A stretch of DNA of 52,060 nt from Pelotomaculum sp. UBA1371 (GTDB lineage: Bacteria; Bacillota; Desulfotomaculia; Desulfotomaculales; Pelotomaculaceae): positions 84,446-136,505 of the forward strand of contig DBRJ01000027.1 in assembly GCA_002305915.1 (NCBI GenBank), given 5' to 3'. Within the stretch, counting starts at the first letter, position 1. Each line of letters opens with the position of its first letter. Of the stretch, positions 1 to 7,688 are shown in pieces. Position numbers and translations under genes: made by a program. The notes beneath the pieces are model-generated. The model made no database searches. It worked only from the letters and a program-made list of their open reading frames with translations, and was not told the origin of the DNA.

Positions 1-392
1 TTAATTCCATGCATTTATTCTTTATTTAATTTACCAAATCCTTCTTCTGCCGCTTAATATCCTATAATCTACCTGTTTCGATGGGAAAGTCCCGATAAGT
101 GACCGTTATGGCCGTTTCAAGGACCACTAGCCTGACCGGGTTCTGGTGATGATCGGATACAAATAGGGAACCGGTCACAGCATTTTTAATAACATTAATA
201 ACATCCAAAAAAGAAACACGGCTCAAATAGAACTTTTTGTTCTCTCTAGCCATGTTTCTAAATATTAAGCAATCTTAACTAATTTTTGTCGGTCTTTTGA
301 AATTGTATCGGTTTTATAAAGAGCTGGCATTTTATCCAAGATCTTTTGGTGAACCATAGTAATAGGCATTAGTTTTTGAACAATTTCATAGA

Positions 393-1110
393 GGGGTGTA
401 CATTTTCGTCAGGGGTGCGCAGTAGGTTTTAGATTGTTTGTTCTTCACCAGAGTAACTTTTCTTCAAAGATGGCCCTTGAAAATCGAATCCACTGGAAAC
501 GGAGTCTACTTTATGGTAGTTACCCGTTTCAACCTTATCAGAATAATAGTTATACCGACCACCAATTTTCGTATATCGATTTCCTACAGGGTTTTTGAGA
601 TGAAAGTCCCTGGCCCATATTCCGCAATATTTTCCGTTTCCAACATTCTAGAAACTTGTCCAGCATTTAAGTATAGATAATTACATATTTTGACCCATAT
701 ACGTTGTATTTCAAGATATTCCGTGTAATGCTTTTTAACATTACGGTGATATTTATCTAATTCAATTGCTATGTTCATAAATTCATTTCTATTAAAATAA
801 TTACATATTTTAGGCAATGTTTCGCTTAGCTGTTGTCTTATCAGTTCAATTTTGTCTTTGTAGACATTCCGTTGGGTTATATATAGCAGTTAAAAACGAA
901 TTCCATCTGTCCATCTCGCTGGGCCGGTATGTTCACACCAGAATTATCTGTGCTTTACATCATTAGCCTTGGGTGTGTCCAAATGCTTGAACACACCCGC
1001 TGCAACAGTAAGAATCCTCAAAAAGCTTACAGGGCTTCGACTTTGTGGGCATTTCTTTGCCAATAGCCAGGCCTGACTGTTTGCACACCCCTTTGAAAAA
1101 TGCACACCCC
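393..1110. repeat. Imperfect inverted repeat around a 0.7-kb AT-rich segment
   Basis: The word TGCGCACCCCTGACGAAAAT, read on the minus strand from about 425, resembles TGCACACCCCTTTGAAAAAT, read on the plus strand from about 1082. Both continue into a second CACCCC word. The two copies therefore face each other like terminal inverted repeats. The right copy carries a third GCACACC word. IS21-type ends often contain several such internal repeats, but no transposase or helper ATPase is readable inside, so a relic or a non-autonomous element is only an inference. Confidence 0.3.
584..888 (-). pseudogene. Orphan open frame, probable gene fragment
   Basis: The minus frame is open from about 888 to a stop at 584. 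It encodes a Lys-, Asn- and Tyr-rich helical-looking sequence of about 100 residues, including NVYKDKIELIRQQLSETLPK near the start and LNAGQVSRMLETENIAEYG near the end. The only internal ATG (at 817) has no ribosome binding site, and the upstream part of the frame has no start. It reads like protein rather than noise but matches no family I know. I treat it as a fragment inside the decayed segment; function unknown. Confidence 0.25.
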
Positions 1111-1217
1111 CCTTTGCACACACCTTGCTAAAGTTCAACGATTACCTCCTGGTGGCACTGATAATAAGTGAAAGGATTTCACCCTATCAAGAGATAATAA
1201 CCCACCGCAAAACAGTA

Positions 1218-1315
1218 AAAGCCGCCCCGCTGCAACGTGGGAACGGCTTAAATACCAGCTTTTCAAGCAATATAAAAACCATCCACCGATAAAATTCTTT
1301 TTATCGATAGATGGT
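1218..1315 (-). terminator. Two hairpins downstream of tRNA-Ala
   Basis: Read on the minus strand, a long imperfect hairpin (arms ACCATC..CGATAAAA and TTTTATCG..GATGGT, about 1277-1315) is followed by TTTTTAT. A second hairpin (AAGCCG..CGGCTT, about 1218-1256) is followed by TTTTACTGTTTT. Both lie just 3' of the minus-strand tRNA and fit intrinsic terminators. Confidence 0.5.
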
Positions 1316-1323
1316 AGATAATC

Positions 1324-1399
1324 TGGTGGAGACAAGGGGGATCGAACCCCTGACCTCCTGAATGCCATTCAGGCGCTCTCCCAGCTGAGCTATGTCCCC
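1324..1399 (-). tRNA. tRNA-Ala (GGC anticodon)
   Basis: On the minus strand the cloverleaf is complete. It has a 7-bp acceptor stem (GGGGACA with TGTCTCC, one G-T pair), a D-arm with AGCTCAGCTGGGAGAGC, an anticodon stem CCTGA/TCAGG closing the loop ATGGCAT, and a T-arm with GGTTCGATCC. The anticodon is GGC, which reads Ala codons GCC and GCU. The 3' ACCA end is encoded in the DNA (1324-1327). No other tRNA flanks it, so it is a stand-alone gene with its own terminator hairpins. Confidence 0.95.
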
Positions 1400-1600
1400 T
1401 CGTATGACTTTAATATCAGTCAGCACATTTGATATTTTACTACTTTCTCTGCTCCAGGTCAAGGGTTACATTCATGTTGTTTTTGTTTTTCTCAAGGAGA
1501 ATTCCCTCCGGCAAGCAAATGAACATGTCCTCAAATCAACAGGTCATAGTTTTTTGAGATATGAAATCGCCCGGTCAGGTGGTTTTACATTACCGGCCGT

Positions 1601-2338
1601 TCACTCCTTAATTAAGATAAAAGTTCCGAATCCAAGATGTTTTTTATTTCTTATCATCAGCCTTTTATATTTAAAAAGCACACTTAAAAAGGCCGGGTCT
1701 AAAACCTGTTCCCTTGGCATGAAACAACAGGGATCCGGATTAAAGAGTTCCTTTAAACTCTCCAGCGGTCCGGGAAATTTGTTCTGCCGGGTCTTGACAA
1801 AAGTGAAGCCTGTGGTTTGAAAATAATTCAGCCATTCCTGGTAGGACGGTATTTGATAGAGTCCGCAAACATTCTTGAGTTCTTCTCTTTCATTGTCTGG
1901 CAAGGACCCATTGGCAAACATTTCGACGCAAACCAGGTAACCCTTTTTTTTCAGCACCCTGAAGCACTCTTGAAGCGCCGCCCGGACCGGTAAAAATATC
2001 AGTACCGATTCAACAATAACAAGGTCAGCGATGTTGTCTTTAAAAGGCAGGTCAAGCATATCACCCAGAACAAAATGAACTTCTGCCCCTTCCTGAAGTG
2101 CCCTTGACTTCGCTTTAGACAGCATAGTTTCAGAATTGTCCAGAGCAAAAACGTGCGCTCTATAAATCTTTGCCAGATGGGAGGCAGTTCGCCCCGTACC
2201 GCACCCCAGATCCAGAATTACTTCATCCTGGGCAATGGTGAAATTTCGTAAAATACCCAGGGTCCCGGTAAACCCCCCCGGGTGGAGGCTGCCGCCGCCA
2301 AGTGCAGTAATGGCCTTTAAATATGAGCTCATCGGCAA
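1601..2338 (-). CDS. Class I SAM-dependent methyltransferase
   Basis: A 245-residue cytosolic methyltransferase of the UbiE/Methyltransf_11 type. Visible motifs are the SAM-binding loop DLGCGTG (about residues 43-49), an acidic residue after strand 2 (FALDNSETML), motif II in GDMLDLPF and the post-motif segment FRVLKKKGYLVCVE. Start: TTG at 2338, seven bases after AGGAGG, is better placed than the ATG two codons later. The C-terminal third (about 150-245) is less conserved and probably sets substrate specificity, which cannot be read. It stands alone, convergent with nothing and downstream of the glycosyltransferase cluster on the same strand, so a role in modifying that glycan or its lipid carrier is possible but unproven. 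Confidence 0.85.
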   Translation of the reverse strand: MPMSSYLKAITALGGGSLHPGGFTGTLGILRNFTIAQDEVILDLGCGTGRTASHLAKIYRAHVFALDNSETMLSKAKSRALQEGAEVHFVLGDMLDLPFKDNIADLVIVESVLIFLPVRAALQECFRVLKKKGYLVCVEMFANGSLPDNEREELKNVCGLYQIPSYQEWLNYFQTTGFTFVKTRQNKFPGPLESLKELFNPDPCCFMPREQVLDPAFLSVLFKYKRLMIRNKKHLGFGTFILIKE

Positions 2339-2417
2339 TCCCTTTCCTCCTGTTAATTCTACATCCTATGTTTCTCCACAGCATTGAGTTACAGTCTTCA
2401 CTTGATTTCCATTTAAC

Positions 2418-2444
2418 AAAAAAAGGCTCCACCCTTGTGAGCCT
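2418..2444 (-). terminator. Terminator of the glycosyltransferase cluster
   Basis: On the minus strand AGGCTC (2444-2439) pairs with GAGCCT (2429-2424) around a 9-nt loop and is followed by seven T. It lies about 130 bp after the stop of the GT-C gene and before the methyltransferase, so the methyltransferase is probably transcribed separately. Confidence 0.75.
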
Positions 2445-2575
2445 GCAGAGCCTCAAAATAAAGTAAAAAACCGTGGCGGCTCCGTTCCGAAACAGCCTGC
2501 CTGCTTTTGAAGGGCAGGCGGAAATATAAATCAATCTATCTCTTAAATATGGTAAGCCCAAAAATGGTTAAAAAC

Positions 2576-3682
2576 CTAACTGATCCAGCGGCCTGCTACG
2601 AACAACGAACAGACAACCGTAAAAGCAATAATGGAAAGGACAGAGTAAACAGTAACAAGGTTGTTTTTGTGCAACAGCCGGGCGAGGGTGATGTAACCGG
2701 GAAATAGAACGAGGATATATCTGGGCATGCCCAGGGGGACATTGCCCACCACGGATGAAAAGGGTATTAAAAAGCCCAGCACCAGGAAAATCAGCAGGGA
2801 GCGGTCCTCGATATACTTAAAGCTGCGTATCACAAGGTAGAGAAACAGGAAGGCCATCCCCGACTCAAAAAGGGCATAGAAATTACTCTGGTAAAAAAAT
2901 ACAGACAAATTTAGGAACTGGCCTGCGCCTGGGTATTGGAAATGGCGATAACCCCAGTATTCGGTGTTTAATGAGTGAGCGAAAGCGAGGGGATCGCCCG
3001 TATATTTCCATAAAACAAGCATAAACAACCCCAAAGATGCCGGGATTAAAAAAAGAGGCAGAACCTTTCGGACAGAAAACTTGAAACCGTTTTCTTTATA
3101 CTGCAAATACAGGAAGGCAAAAAACAAGACGATACCGATGTTCCTGGTCAGGGCTGCACAGGCGCCCAATAATGATGCCGCCAGCCATTTTCCTTTCCTG
3201 GCATAGTAAAAAGCTCCCAGAGAAAAGGCTAAAAGAGGCGCTTCCGAGTAAATTGATGAAAAAAAGATGGCTGTCGGGAAAAAAAGCATTATGAAAACCG
3301 TGGTGGAAGCAATGTCCTCACCGTAATCTTCTTTAACCAGGTGATAAAGAAGGAAACATGCAAAAAAAAGAGCCGTGTTGGATACTAAAAAGCCGGCCTC
3401 CACACCGTTGCCGGTAATAAAAGTCAATAACCGGATGAGCAGGGGAAACATGGGAAAAAAGGGAGCGCTGTTAAAGTCGTATCCCTGCCCGGCGATTCTT
3501 AAAAACCAGCCGGCATCCCAGTGAATTAAAGAATCCAGCACCACATTGGAATGCAGGTGATCGACTGACGAAGGTAGAATGGGGTGGATGATATCCCTGG
3601 TCAGCCAGATAATAAATACAATATACAGCTTGTTTAAAATAAATAAGTAGCCTGTACGAATTATGCTGTTTTTAATATCCTC
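2576..3682 (-). CDS. PIG-V-like GT-C membrane glycosyltransferase, start unclear
   Basis: A polytopic protein of the mannosyltransferase (PIG-V / COG5542) kind, with about 9-10 hydrophobic segments. The luminal-loop signature is HWDAGWFLRIAGQGYDF, containing the catalytic-type Asp after TM1, followed by FFPMFPLL and FSSIYSEAPLL. Such enzymes take a sugar from a polyprenyl-phosphate donor on the outer face of the membrane. The first GTG is at 3544, but starting there would remove TM1 (YIVFIIWLTRDIIHP) that precedes the HWD motif in this family. It also has no Shine-Dalgarno. The frame is open back to 3682 without ATG, GTG or TTG and is bounded by the stop codon of gtrA, which is in the same frame. 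ATT at 3676 or ATA/ATT at 3664-3659 are possible non-standard starts. Third gene of the GT2-gtrA-GT-C cluster. Confidence 0.75.
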   Translation of the reverse strand, partial: EDIKNSIIRTGYLFILNKLYIVFIIWLTRDIIHPILPSSVDHLHSNVVLDSLIHWDAGWFLRIAGQGYDFNSAPFFPMFPLLIRLLTFITGNGVEAGFLVSNTALFFACFLLYHLVKEDYGEDIASTTVFIMLFFPTAIFFSSIYSEAPLLAFSLGAFYYARKGKWLAASLLGACAALTRNIGIVLFFAFLYLQYKENGFKFSVRKVLPLFLIPASLGLFMLVLWKYTGDPLAFAHSLNTEYWGYRHFQYPGAGQFLNLSVFFYQSNFYALFESGMAFLFLYLVIRSFKYIEDRSLLIFLVLGFLIPFSSVVGNVPLGMPRYILVLFPGYITLARLLHKNNLVTVYSVLSIIAFTVVCSLFVAGRWIS

Positions 3683-4105
3683 TTACCCCCCAGTTGTTTT
3701 CGCTACAACCTTGCCTTTACGGAAAACCCAGAGCTTGCTGAGTGTAAAATTAAAGGCAAAAGTGATTGACGTTGCCAGGAATAAAGCCGCCAAATGAGGC
3801 AAATTCAGATTAAGCAGAACATAAATAGAGGCACTGTTAATCCCCAGGCCCAAGGTGTTAACCAGTGTGAACTTCAGGAAGCGTCTGCCCTCTTTTCCAC
3901 TGGGAGTTTTAAAGGTCCAACACCGGTTCAATAAAAAGCTGTTTACAACTCCGCAGAGGTAGCTGAAGCCTTTGGCAACCGAGTAAAAAAGAATACTTTC
4001 ACCTGGAAACAACCTGAGAATAACAAAGTAAACAGCCCAATCAATAAAAGTATTGATACAACCTACAATGGAAAATTTACACAGCTGAAGAACATTTTCC
4101 GTCAA
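3683..4105 (-). CDS. GtrA-family membrane protein
   Basis: 140 residues with four predicted transmembrane helices (about 8-30, 38-60, 78-98 and 104-126), the usual size and layout of GtrA/DPMS proteins. Typical family features are FSIVGCINTFIDWAVYF at the N-terminus, NSFLLNRCWTF after TM2, and FNFTLSKLWVFRKG near the end. Family members are thought to flip polyprenyl-phosphate-linked sugars or to anchor the partner synthase. Start: TTG at 4105, eight bases after GAGGGG. It lies 114 bp after the GT2 gene, and its stop codon TAA directly precedes the in-frame GT-C gene. The three genes together resemble a sugar-to-lipid, flip and transfer module. Confidence 0.85.
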   Translation of the reverse strand: MTENVLQLCKFSIVGCINTFIDWAVYFVILRLFPGESILFYSVAKGFSYLCGVVNSFLLNRCWTFKTPSGKEGRRFLKFTLVNTLGLGINSASIYVLLNLNLPHLAALFLATSITFAFNFTLSKLWVFRKGKVVAKTTGG

Positions 4106-4219
4106 TATGCAAACCCCTCATTTAGTGATTTCAACAATACAGGAAGGAGCAAAACCGGGAGATTAAGGCAATAGCCCAACAATTTTCATGCGTCTTTTTA
4201 AAGCATTCAGCCCAAATTA

Positions 4220-4921
4220 TCAGGATCTTGGAGAAAAACTTCTTCTTAGTTTAAACAGTTCTTTAAAAGCCTTAAATATAACCGACAGCTTGGCCCCTGT
4301 CTGCTCACCTGCCAACCGCGGATAATGATTAACCCCGACCTCGGTTATAGTATAACCCTTTGCTCTTGCCTTAGCGAGGATCTCTGTATCAATCAGGGCG
4401 CCCTGCGAAGTGAGGGTTATCTCGTCAAAGATCTTGCGCTTATAGAGCTTAAAGGCTGAATCAACATCAGAAACATTAATTTTAAACAGAGCGTTTACAA
4501 GAACCCCCCACAAAAAGGCGTTAATTTTACGAATCAGTGAATCCTGCCTGCGGATGCGGTAACCGGATACAATATCTGACTTTTCAATTAAGGGAAGCAG
4601 TTTGGTTATCTCTTCAATTTTGAATTGTCCGTCCCCGTCAGTATAAAAAACCAGCTCTTTTGTTGCATTTTCAAATCCTGTCCGAAGCGCTGCCCCGTAA
4701 CCCCTGTTATGCTCATGATGGATTGCCCGGATAAACGGATTTTCTTTTGACAGCCGGTCTGCAATCTCGGCTGTGCGATCCTTGCTCCCGTCATTTACTA
4801 TGATGATTTCAAAATCGTCAAAGAGCCGTCCGGCTACTTCCAGGGCCTCCCTGGTAACCCTTTCAACATTTTGTTCTTCGTTGTAGCACGGAAAAAAAAT
4901 TGTGATAGAATATTTTTTCAT
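4220..4921 (-). CDS. Family 2 glycosyltransferase (DPM1-like)
   Basis: 233 residues, a GT-A fold family 2 enzyme of the dolichol/undecaprenyl-phosphate sugar synthase type. Motifs: FFPCYNEEQNVERV at the N-terminus, IIVNDGSKDRTAEIA, HEHNRGYGAALRTGFENA, the metal-binding region YTDGDGQF (DGD where many have DAD), and VNALFKINVSDVDSAFKLYKR. It ends after the catalytic domain without C-terminal membrane helices, so it is probably a peripheral enzyme that charges a polyprenyl phosphate on the cytosolic face. Start: ATG at 4921 just after GGGGAGGA. It is the first gene of the cluster with gtrA and the GT-C transferase downstream. The sugar and final acceptor (wall polymer, S-layer protein or lipid) cannot be read. 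Confidence 0.9.
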   Translation of the reverse strand: MKKYSITIFFPCYNEEQNVERVTREALEVAGRLFDDFEIIIVNDGSKDRTAEIADRLSKENPFIRAIHHEHNRGYGAALRTGFENATKELVFYTDGDGQFKIEEITKLLPLIEKSDIVSGYRIRRQDSLIRKINAFLWGVLVNALFKINVSDVDSAFKLYKRKIFDEITLTSQGALIDTEILAKARAKGYTITEVGVNHYPRLAGEQTGAKLSVIFKAFKELFKLRRSFSPRS

Positions 4922-5108
4922 AGTCCTCCCCTATTTCGTATGAATTGATTCCGTACCATATATTACCTTCGACATATTTGACAAGCTTCCTCCTTTGAGC
5001 CCCGTTGATTCCACTTTGCTATAAGTTTTAATTATTAGAATATTTTTTATACAAGCTTGACTTGGTTTTTGCAATAAAATATCATCAAAGTAAGCTAGGA
5101 GGGATCAA

Positions 5109-5402
5109 ATGAGCGCTGTAGAAGTAAGAGGTTTTGGCGACATATTAAAAATCTTTCAAGAGAGGAACTGGCCTCTTCCCATGTCTTTTGAGCTTAAAGA
5201 ACCCACTACAACCGGAGAACTGGCTAAAATGCTAGACCTGCCTTATGACAAGATCGAGGTAGTTTTTGTTAACGGTCTGGCAAACGGCATGGATTATCCG
5301 GTAAAGCCCGGGGATCGTGTAGCCTTCGTACCACCCGGCACGCCTGGACCGTACCGGGTCTTCCTTGGCTTTGTACAAAAAAAGAACGAAGCATCCAGTT
5401 GA
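5109..5402 (+). CDS. MoaD/ThiS-family small protein
   Basis: 97 residues with a beta-grasp (ubiquitin-like) pattern: VRGFGDILKIF.., ELKEPTTTGELAKMLDL, VFVNGLANGMDYPVKPGDRVAFVPPG. MoaD and ThiS end in a C-terminal Gly-Gly that becomes a thiocarboxylate. This protein instead continues past PPGTPGPYRVFLGF and lacks a terminal GG, so it is probably not a classical sulfur carrier unless it is processed. Similar proteins occur in anaerobes near tungsten or molybdenum oxidoreductases (family knowledge, not visible here). Start ATG follows TAGGAGGGATCAA. It is a single gene closed by a strong terminator at 5492-5524. Confidence 0.7.
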   Translation: MSAVEVRGFGDILKIFQERNWPLPMSFELKEPTTTGELAKMLDLPYDKIEVVFVNGLANGMDYPVKPGDRVAFVPPGTPGPYRVFLGFVQKKNEASS

Positions 5403-5491
5403 ATATGTCCATATTGAATGTGCTCACAAATAGAACAGCCATTGTGTTCCCTTATTGAGCTTGCATTGACCCGGGTGTTCTAAAGTGGCAC

Positions 5492-5527
5492 AAAGAAGGC
5501 GACTATCCTACGCCTTCTTTTTTTATT
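5492..5527 (+). terminator. Intrinsic terminator
   Basis: AAAGAAGGCG (5492-5501) and CGCCTTCTTT (5511-5520) form a perfect 10-bp stem with a 9-nt loop, followed by a T-rich tail. It ends the MoaD/ThiS-like gene. Confidence 0.9.
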
Positions 5528-5686
5528 ATTTTTTAAGAAAAAAATTTTTATAAAGAATTATCCTTTTTAAAAATTTTTCATAATGTTACCGTAACTGTCA
5601 TAACTTCCTTCCTTATTCGCAGAAGAAGTATAACTTAATTTAACTTTAAACATAATAAAGATATCACAATATCTAGGAGGAGTTAA

Positions 5687-5917
5687 ATGATGGAATGGTT
5701 AAACAGAATCGTCTTAGCTCTAATCATCATCGGCGCATTGAACTGGTTGCTGGTGGGCCTGTTTGAATGGGACCTGATCACGGCCCTGTTCGGAGGTGAA
5801 ACATTAAGACAGGCCTCCACGCTAAGTAAAGTTATTTATACCCTGGTTGGTTTATCCGGCCTCTATGCTATTTCCTTCTTTTTCAGAGAAAACGCTGCTG
5901 TCAGAAATAATAAGTAA
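5687..5917 (+). CDS. DUF378 small membrane protein
   Basis: 76 residues with two transmembrane segments. The first is MEWLNRIVLALIIIGALNWLLVGLF, with the family signature GALNWLLVGLF followed by a short loop containing the Asp of EWDLI. The second is KVIYTLVGLSGLYAISFFF. This is the length and pattern of the YuzA/DUF378 family, whose function is not established. Start: ATG at 5687 with TAGGAGGAG upstream (a second ATG follows at 5690). Single gene with its own terminator at 5957-5990. Confidence 0.85.
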   Translation: MMEWLNRIVLALIIIGALNWLLVGLFEWDLITALFGGETLRQASTLSKVIYTLVGLSGLYAISFFFRENAAVRNNK

Positions 5918-5956
5918 ATCATAATTAAGAGTAGAAAACCTTTAAAAATATTTTAT

Positions 5957-5996
5957 AAAGAAGGTGCAGGCTCTCCCCGCACCTTCTTTTCTTTTC
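5957..5996 (+). terminator. Intrinsic terminator
   Basis: AAAGAAGGTGC (5957-5967) pairs with GCACCTTCTTT (5979-5989), followed by TCTTTTC. The stem sequence resembles the terminator at 5492, so the two small genes here use near-identical terminators. Confidence 0.9.
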
Positions 5997-6082
5997 AGAA
6001 GGGGACAAAAATTTTTCGATGCATACGACAAACAGAACCTGGTCATAATACAATTTAAATCAAATAAGGAGGTATATTATTA

Positions 6083-6238
6083 ATGACTCCCCGTAAGAAA
6101 GACAGGCGAAAGCCTCCTGAGACCATAACCCCGGTAACGGACGAAAATGATGCCTCCCTGGAAATGGAAGAGGAGAGTTGCAGTGAATCCTGCTCAAAAT
6201 CCGGTATATCCAGGAATAATGACAATGCCACCTGTTAA
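6083..6238 (+). CDS. Small acidic protein with three cysteines, function unknown
   Basis: 51 residues. A basic start (MTPRKKDRRKPPETITPV) leads to an acidic stretch (DENDASLEMEEESCSESCSK) and a C-terminal Cys. I do not recognise a family. It looks like a real gene: AGGAGG sits 10 bases before the ATG, and its stop codon is built into the base of a strong terminator at 6239-6267. The charge split and Ser/Cys-rich centre suggest a disordered, possibly metal- or redox-responsive peptide, but that is only a guess. Confidence 0.55.
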   Translation: MTPRKKDRRKPPETITPVTDENDASLEMEEESCSESCSKSGISRNNDNATC

Positions 6239-6268
6239 AGAGACCTTTTCTAAAGGTCTCTTTTTTTA
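6239..6268 (+). terminator. Intrinsic terminator overlapping a stop codon
   Basis: AGAGACCTTT (6239-6248) pairs with AAAGGTCTCT (6252-6261) over a 3-nt loop, followed by a run of T. The TAA stop of the preceding small gene touches the base of the stem. Confidence 0.9.
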
Positions 6269-6357
6269 GCCGAAGCATCCTTACGGGGTTGCCACCGCAT
6301 GGAACAAATGCTATATTGGGATTACCTAACAACTATTTCTGATGAGGTGATGTCGCC

Positions 6358-6618
6358 ATGAATCAGGTTAAGAATTACAAAAGTGACTACCGGGTCAATG
6401 TTATCAACAACAGCACAATTATCAGCATCGAGATTACCTGCTGCGGTAAGCACATCGGAGAGATGCGCTTCAAAGACGGAGAAACAAAAAAATGCCCGCT
6501 TTGCGGTACAATCCACCTGATTAGAATTCAACACAACCACTTTCACATCCGCTCCTTGAAGGCAGGCGCAAATGAAGTTGAAACCCCTTATGAGCTTAGA
6601 AAAGAAAAAGCTTTATAG
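6358..6618 (+). CDS. Small zinc-ribbon-like protein
   Basis: 86 residues. A possible metal site is formed by the pair CC (EITCCGKHIGEM) and CPLCG, together with a His cluster (IQHNHFHIR). The spacing resembles a half-ribbon, but no named family fits. Start: ATG at 6358, preceded by GATGAGGTGATGTCGCC, a usable Shine-Dalgarno. It runs tail to tail with the XRE-S24 repressor, and the two reading frames overlap by 6 bases at their ends. Confidence 0.6.
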   Translation: MNQVKNYKSDYRVNVINNSTIISIEITCCGKHIGEMRFKDGETKKCPLCGTIHLIRIQHNHFHIRSLKAGANEVETPYELRKEKAL

Positions 6619-7281
6619 AGCCCGGGGGGAACCGGATGGAAATTTAAAAACACCTGCGTAAACACCCTGGATAACCAGTTCAGTCTCACTATTAAGAATG
6701 ATCGGAGGATATACCGGGTTTGCGGCGCAAAGATAGATTTTGCCGCTTTTATCCTTAACAAATTTTTTTAAAGTATTTTCTTTACCATGAATCAGGGCAC
6801 AGATAATCTGACCATTAAAATCAACGTGGGACTGACGGCGAATCAACACCAGGTCACCGTCACATATTCCCTCGCCCACCATCGAGTCACCTTGAACCTG
6901 GAGAGCAAAATCCACCTCTCCCGTCAAAATCTGAGGCAAGGGCAGGCAACCGATAACCATTTGAGTGGAAACCAGCGGTTCCCCGGCCTGAACAGTTCCC
7001 AAAACTGAAATGTTTTTTAGACTATAAAATTCTTGCTTAGCCCATTTGGTTAAGGTTTTATTTCTATTGCCCTTTTGATTGCCGGCGGGCAAGAAATATT
7101 CCACCGGTTTCTCTAAAGCTGCCGCCAGGCGAAAGAGATCCTCAATATTAATTTTCCTCTTTCCCTTTTCGTAATAATTAATGGCAGTGGCCGTAACACC
7201 AAGCCTGGCGCCCAATTCCGCCTGGGAAATGAATTTTTTTTCCCTGGCCTTTTTAATTCTGGCCCCAATTAAAGCATACAT
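6613..7281 (-). CDS. XRE-S24 (LexA/CI-like) autocleaving repressor
   Basis: 222 residues. Residues 1-65 are an XRE helix-turn-helix (ARIKKAREKKFISQAELGARLGVTATAINYYEKG). A linker leads to an S24 peptidase domain. The self-cleavage site is Ala-Gly in GTVQAGEPLV (about residue 98), the catalytic Ser lies in QVQGDSMVGEGI and the catalytic Lys in KENTLKKFV. This is the HdiR/CI arrangement, not LexA itself, which has a winged helix. Such repressors are cut when RecA is activated. No phage genes are nearby, so it may act as a stand-alone stress regulator. ATG at 7281 is preceded by an AGGAAGGGCACTGAA-type site. Confidence 0.85.
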   Translation of the reverse strand: MYALIGARIKKAREKKFISQAELGARLGVTATAINYYEKGKRKINIEDLFRLAAALEKPVEYFLPAGNQKGNRNKTLTKWAKQEFYSLKNISVLGTVQAGEPLVSTQMVIGCLPLPQILTGEVDFALQVQGDSMVGEGICDGDLVLIRRQSHVDFNGQIICALIHGKENTLKKFVKDKSGKIYLCAANPVYPPIILNSETELVIQGVYAGVFKFPSGSPRAL

Positions 7282-7688
7282 TTCAGTGCCCTTCCTGTGC
7301 TTCCAGTTTTACTCATTGATTTTTTTATAAATCAAACCCCTTTACCTCTAGCATCCAAAAATTAAAATTATACTACTATACAAAATTTTTATGCCAATTC
7401 CTCATCAATGCTTATGGGTTTCCAAAATAGTTTAATTAATGAAACCTTATACTTTCTACATCTCCAGGTTTTAAGTTAATCCGATATCTTCTGCCCTTAA
7501 CCTTAATACCACCTCTCATTAAATAATTGCAGTGATTTTTCCATTAAAGCTTATAATCAGAATAAATATCTAAAATTTCCTGTTTGCTTCCATGTTTATT
7601 CTACTTTATAATTTGTTAATCCTTTTCATTTTTTTGGCAATTATAAATTTTTAGCAGCACAGCTCAATCAAAAAAACCCATCAAAAAC
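7282..7688. other. AT-rich intergenic region
   Basis: It holds the promoter region of the repressor (TATAAT-like on the minus strand near 7365-7375). It also has a minus frame at 7436-7519 (27 codons, starts MRGGIKVKGRRY), which lacks a Shine-Dalgarno and is not called as a gene. Nothing else is seen. Confidence 0.4.

Larger units (their letters stand above)
1..1320. other. Stretch without a convincing gene; decayed sequence
   Basis: I see no recognisable gene here. Short open frames exist at 62-253 (minus, 63 codons, no Shine-Dalgarno) and 584-about 890 (minus, listed separately), and neither has a family I recognise. Similar GC-rich words at about 393-425 and 1078-1108 lie in opposite orientation (see the repeat entry), and the segment between them is AT-rich. 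Hairpins at about 1218-1256 and 1277-1315 are described as terminators of the tRNA. The overall look is of degraded mobile or accessory DNA. Confidence 0.5.

Noticed and set aside
944..1138. Repeated CACACCC words that could suggest a CRISPR or short tandem array
   Set aside because: Spacing is irregular, units differ, and there are no spacers of constant length.
1392..1820. Plus-strand open frame over the methyltransferase gene
   Set aside because: It is the shadow of the minus-strand gene and starts in the tRNA region without a ribosome binding site.
7436..7519. 27-codon minus frame (MRGGIKVKGRRY..)
   Set aside because: No Shine-Dalgarno and too short; it reads well but lacks support.
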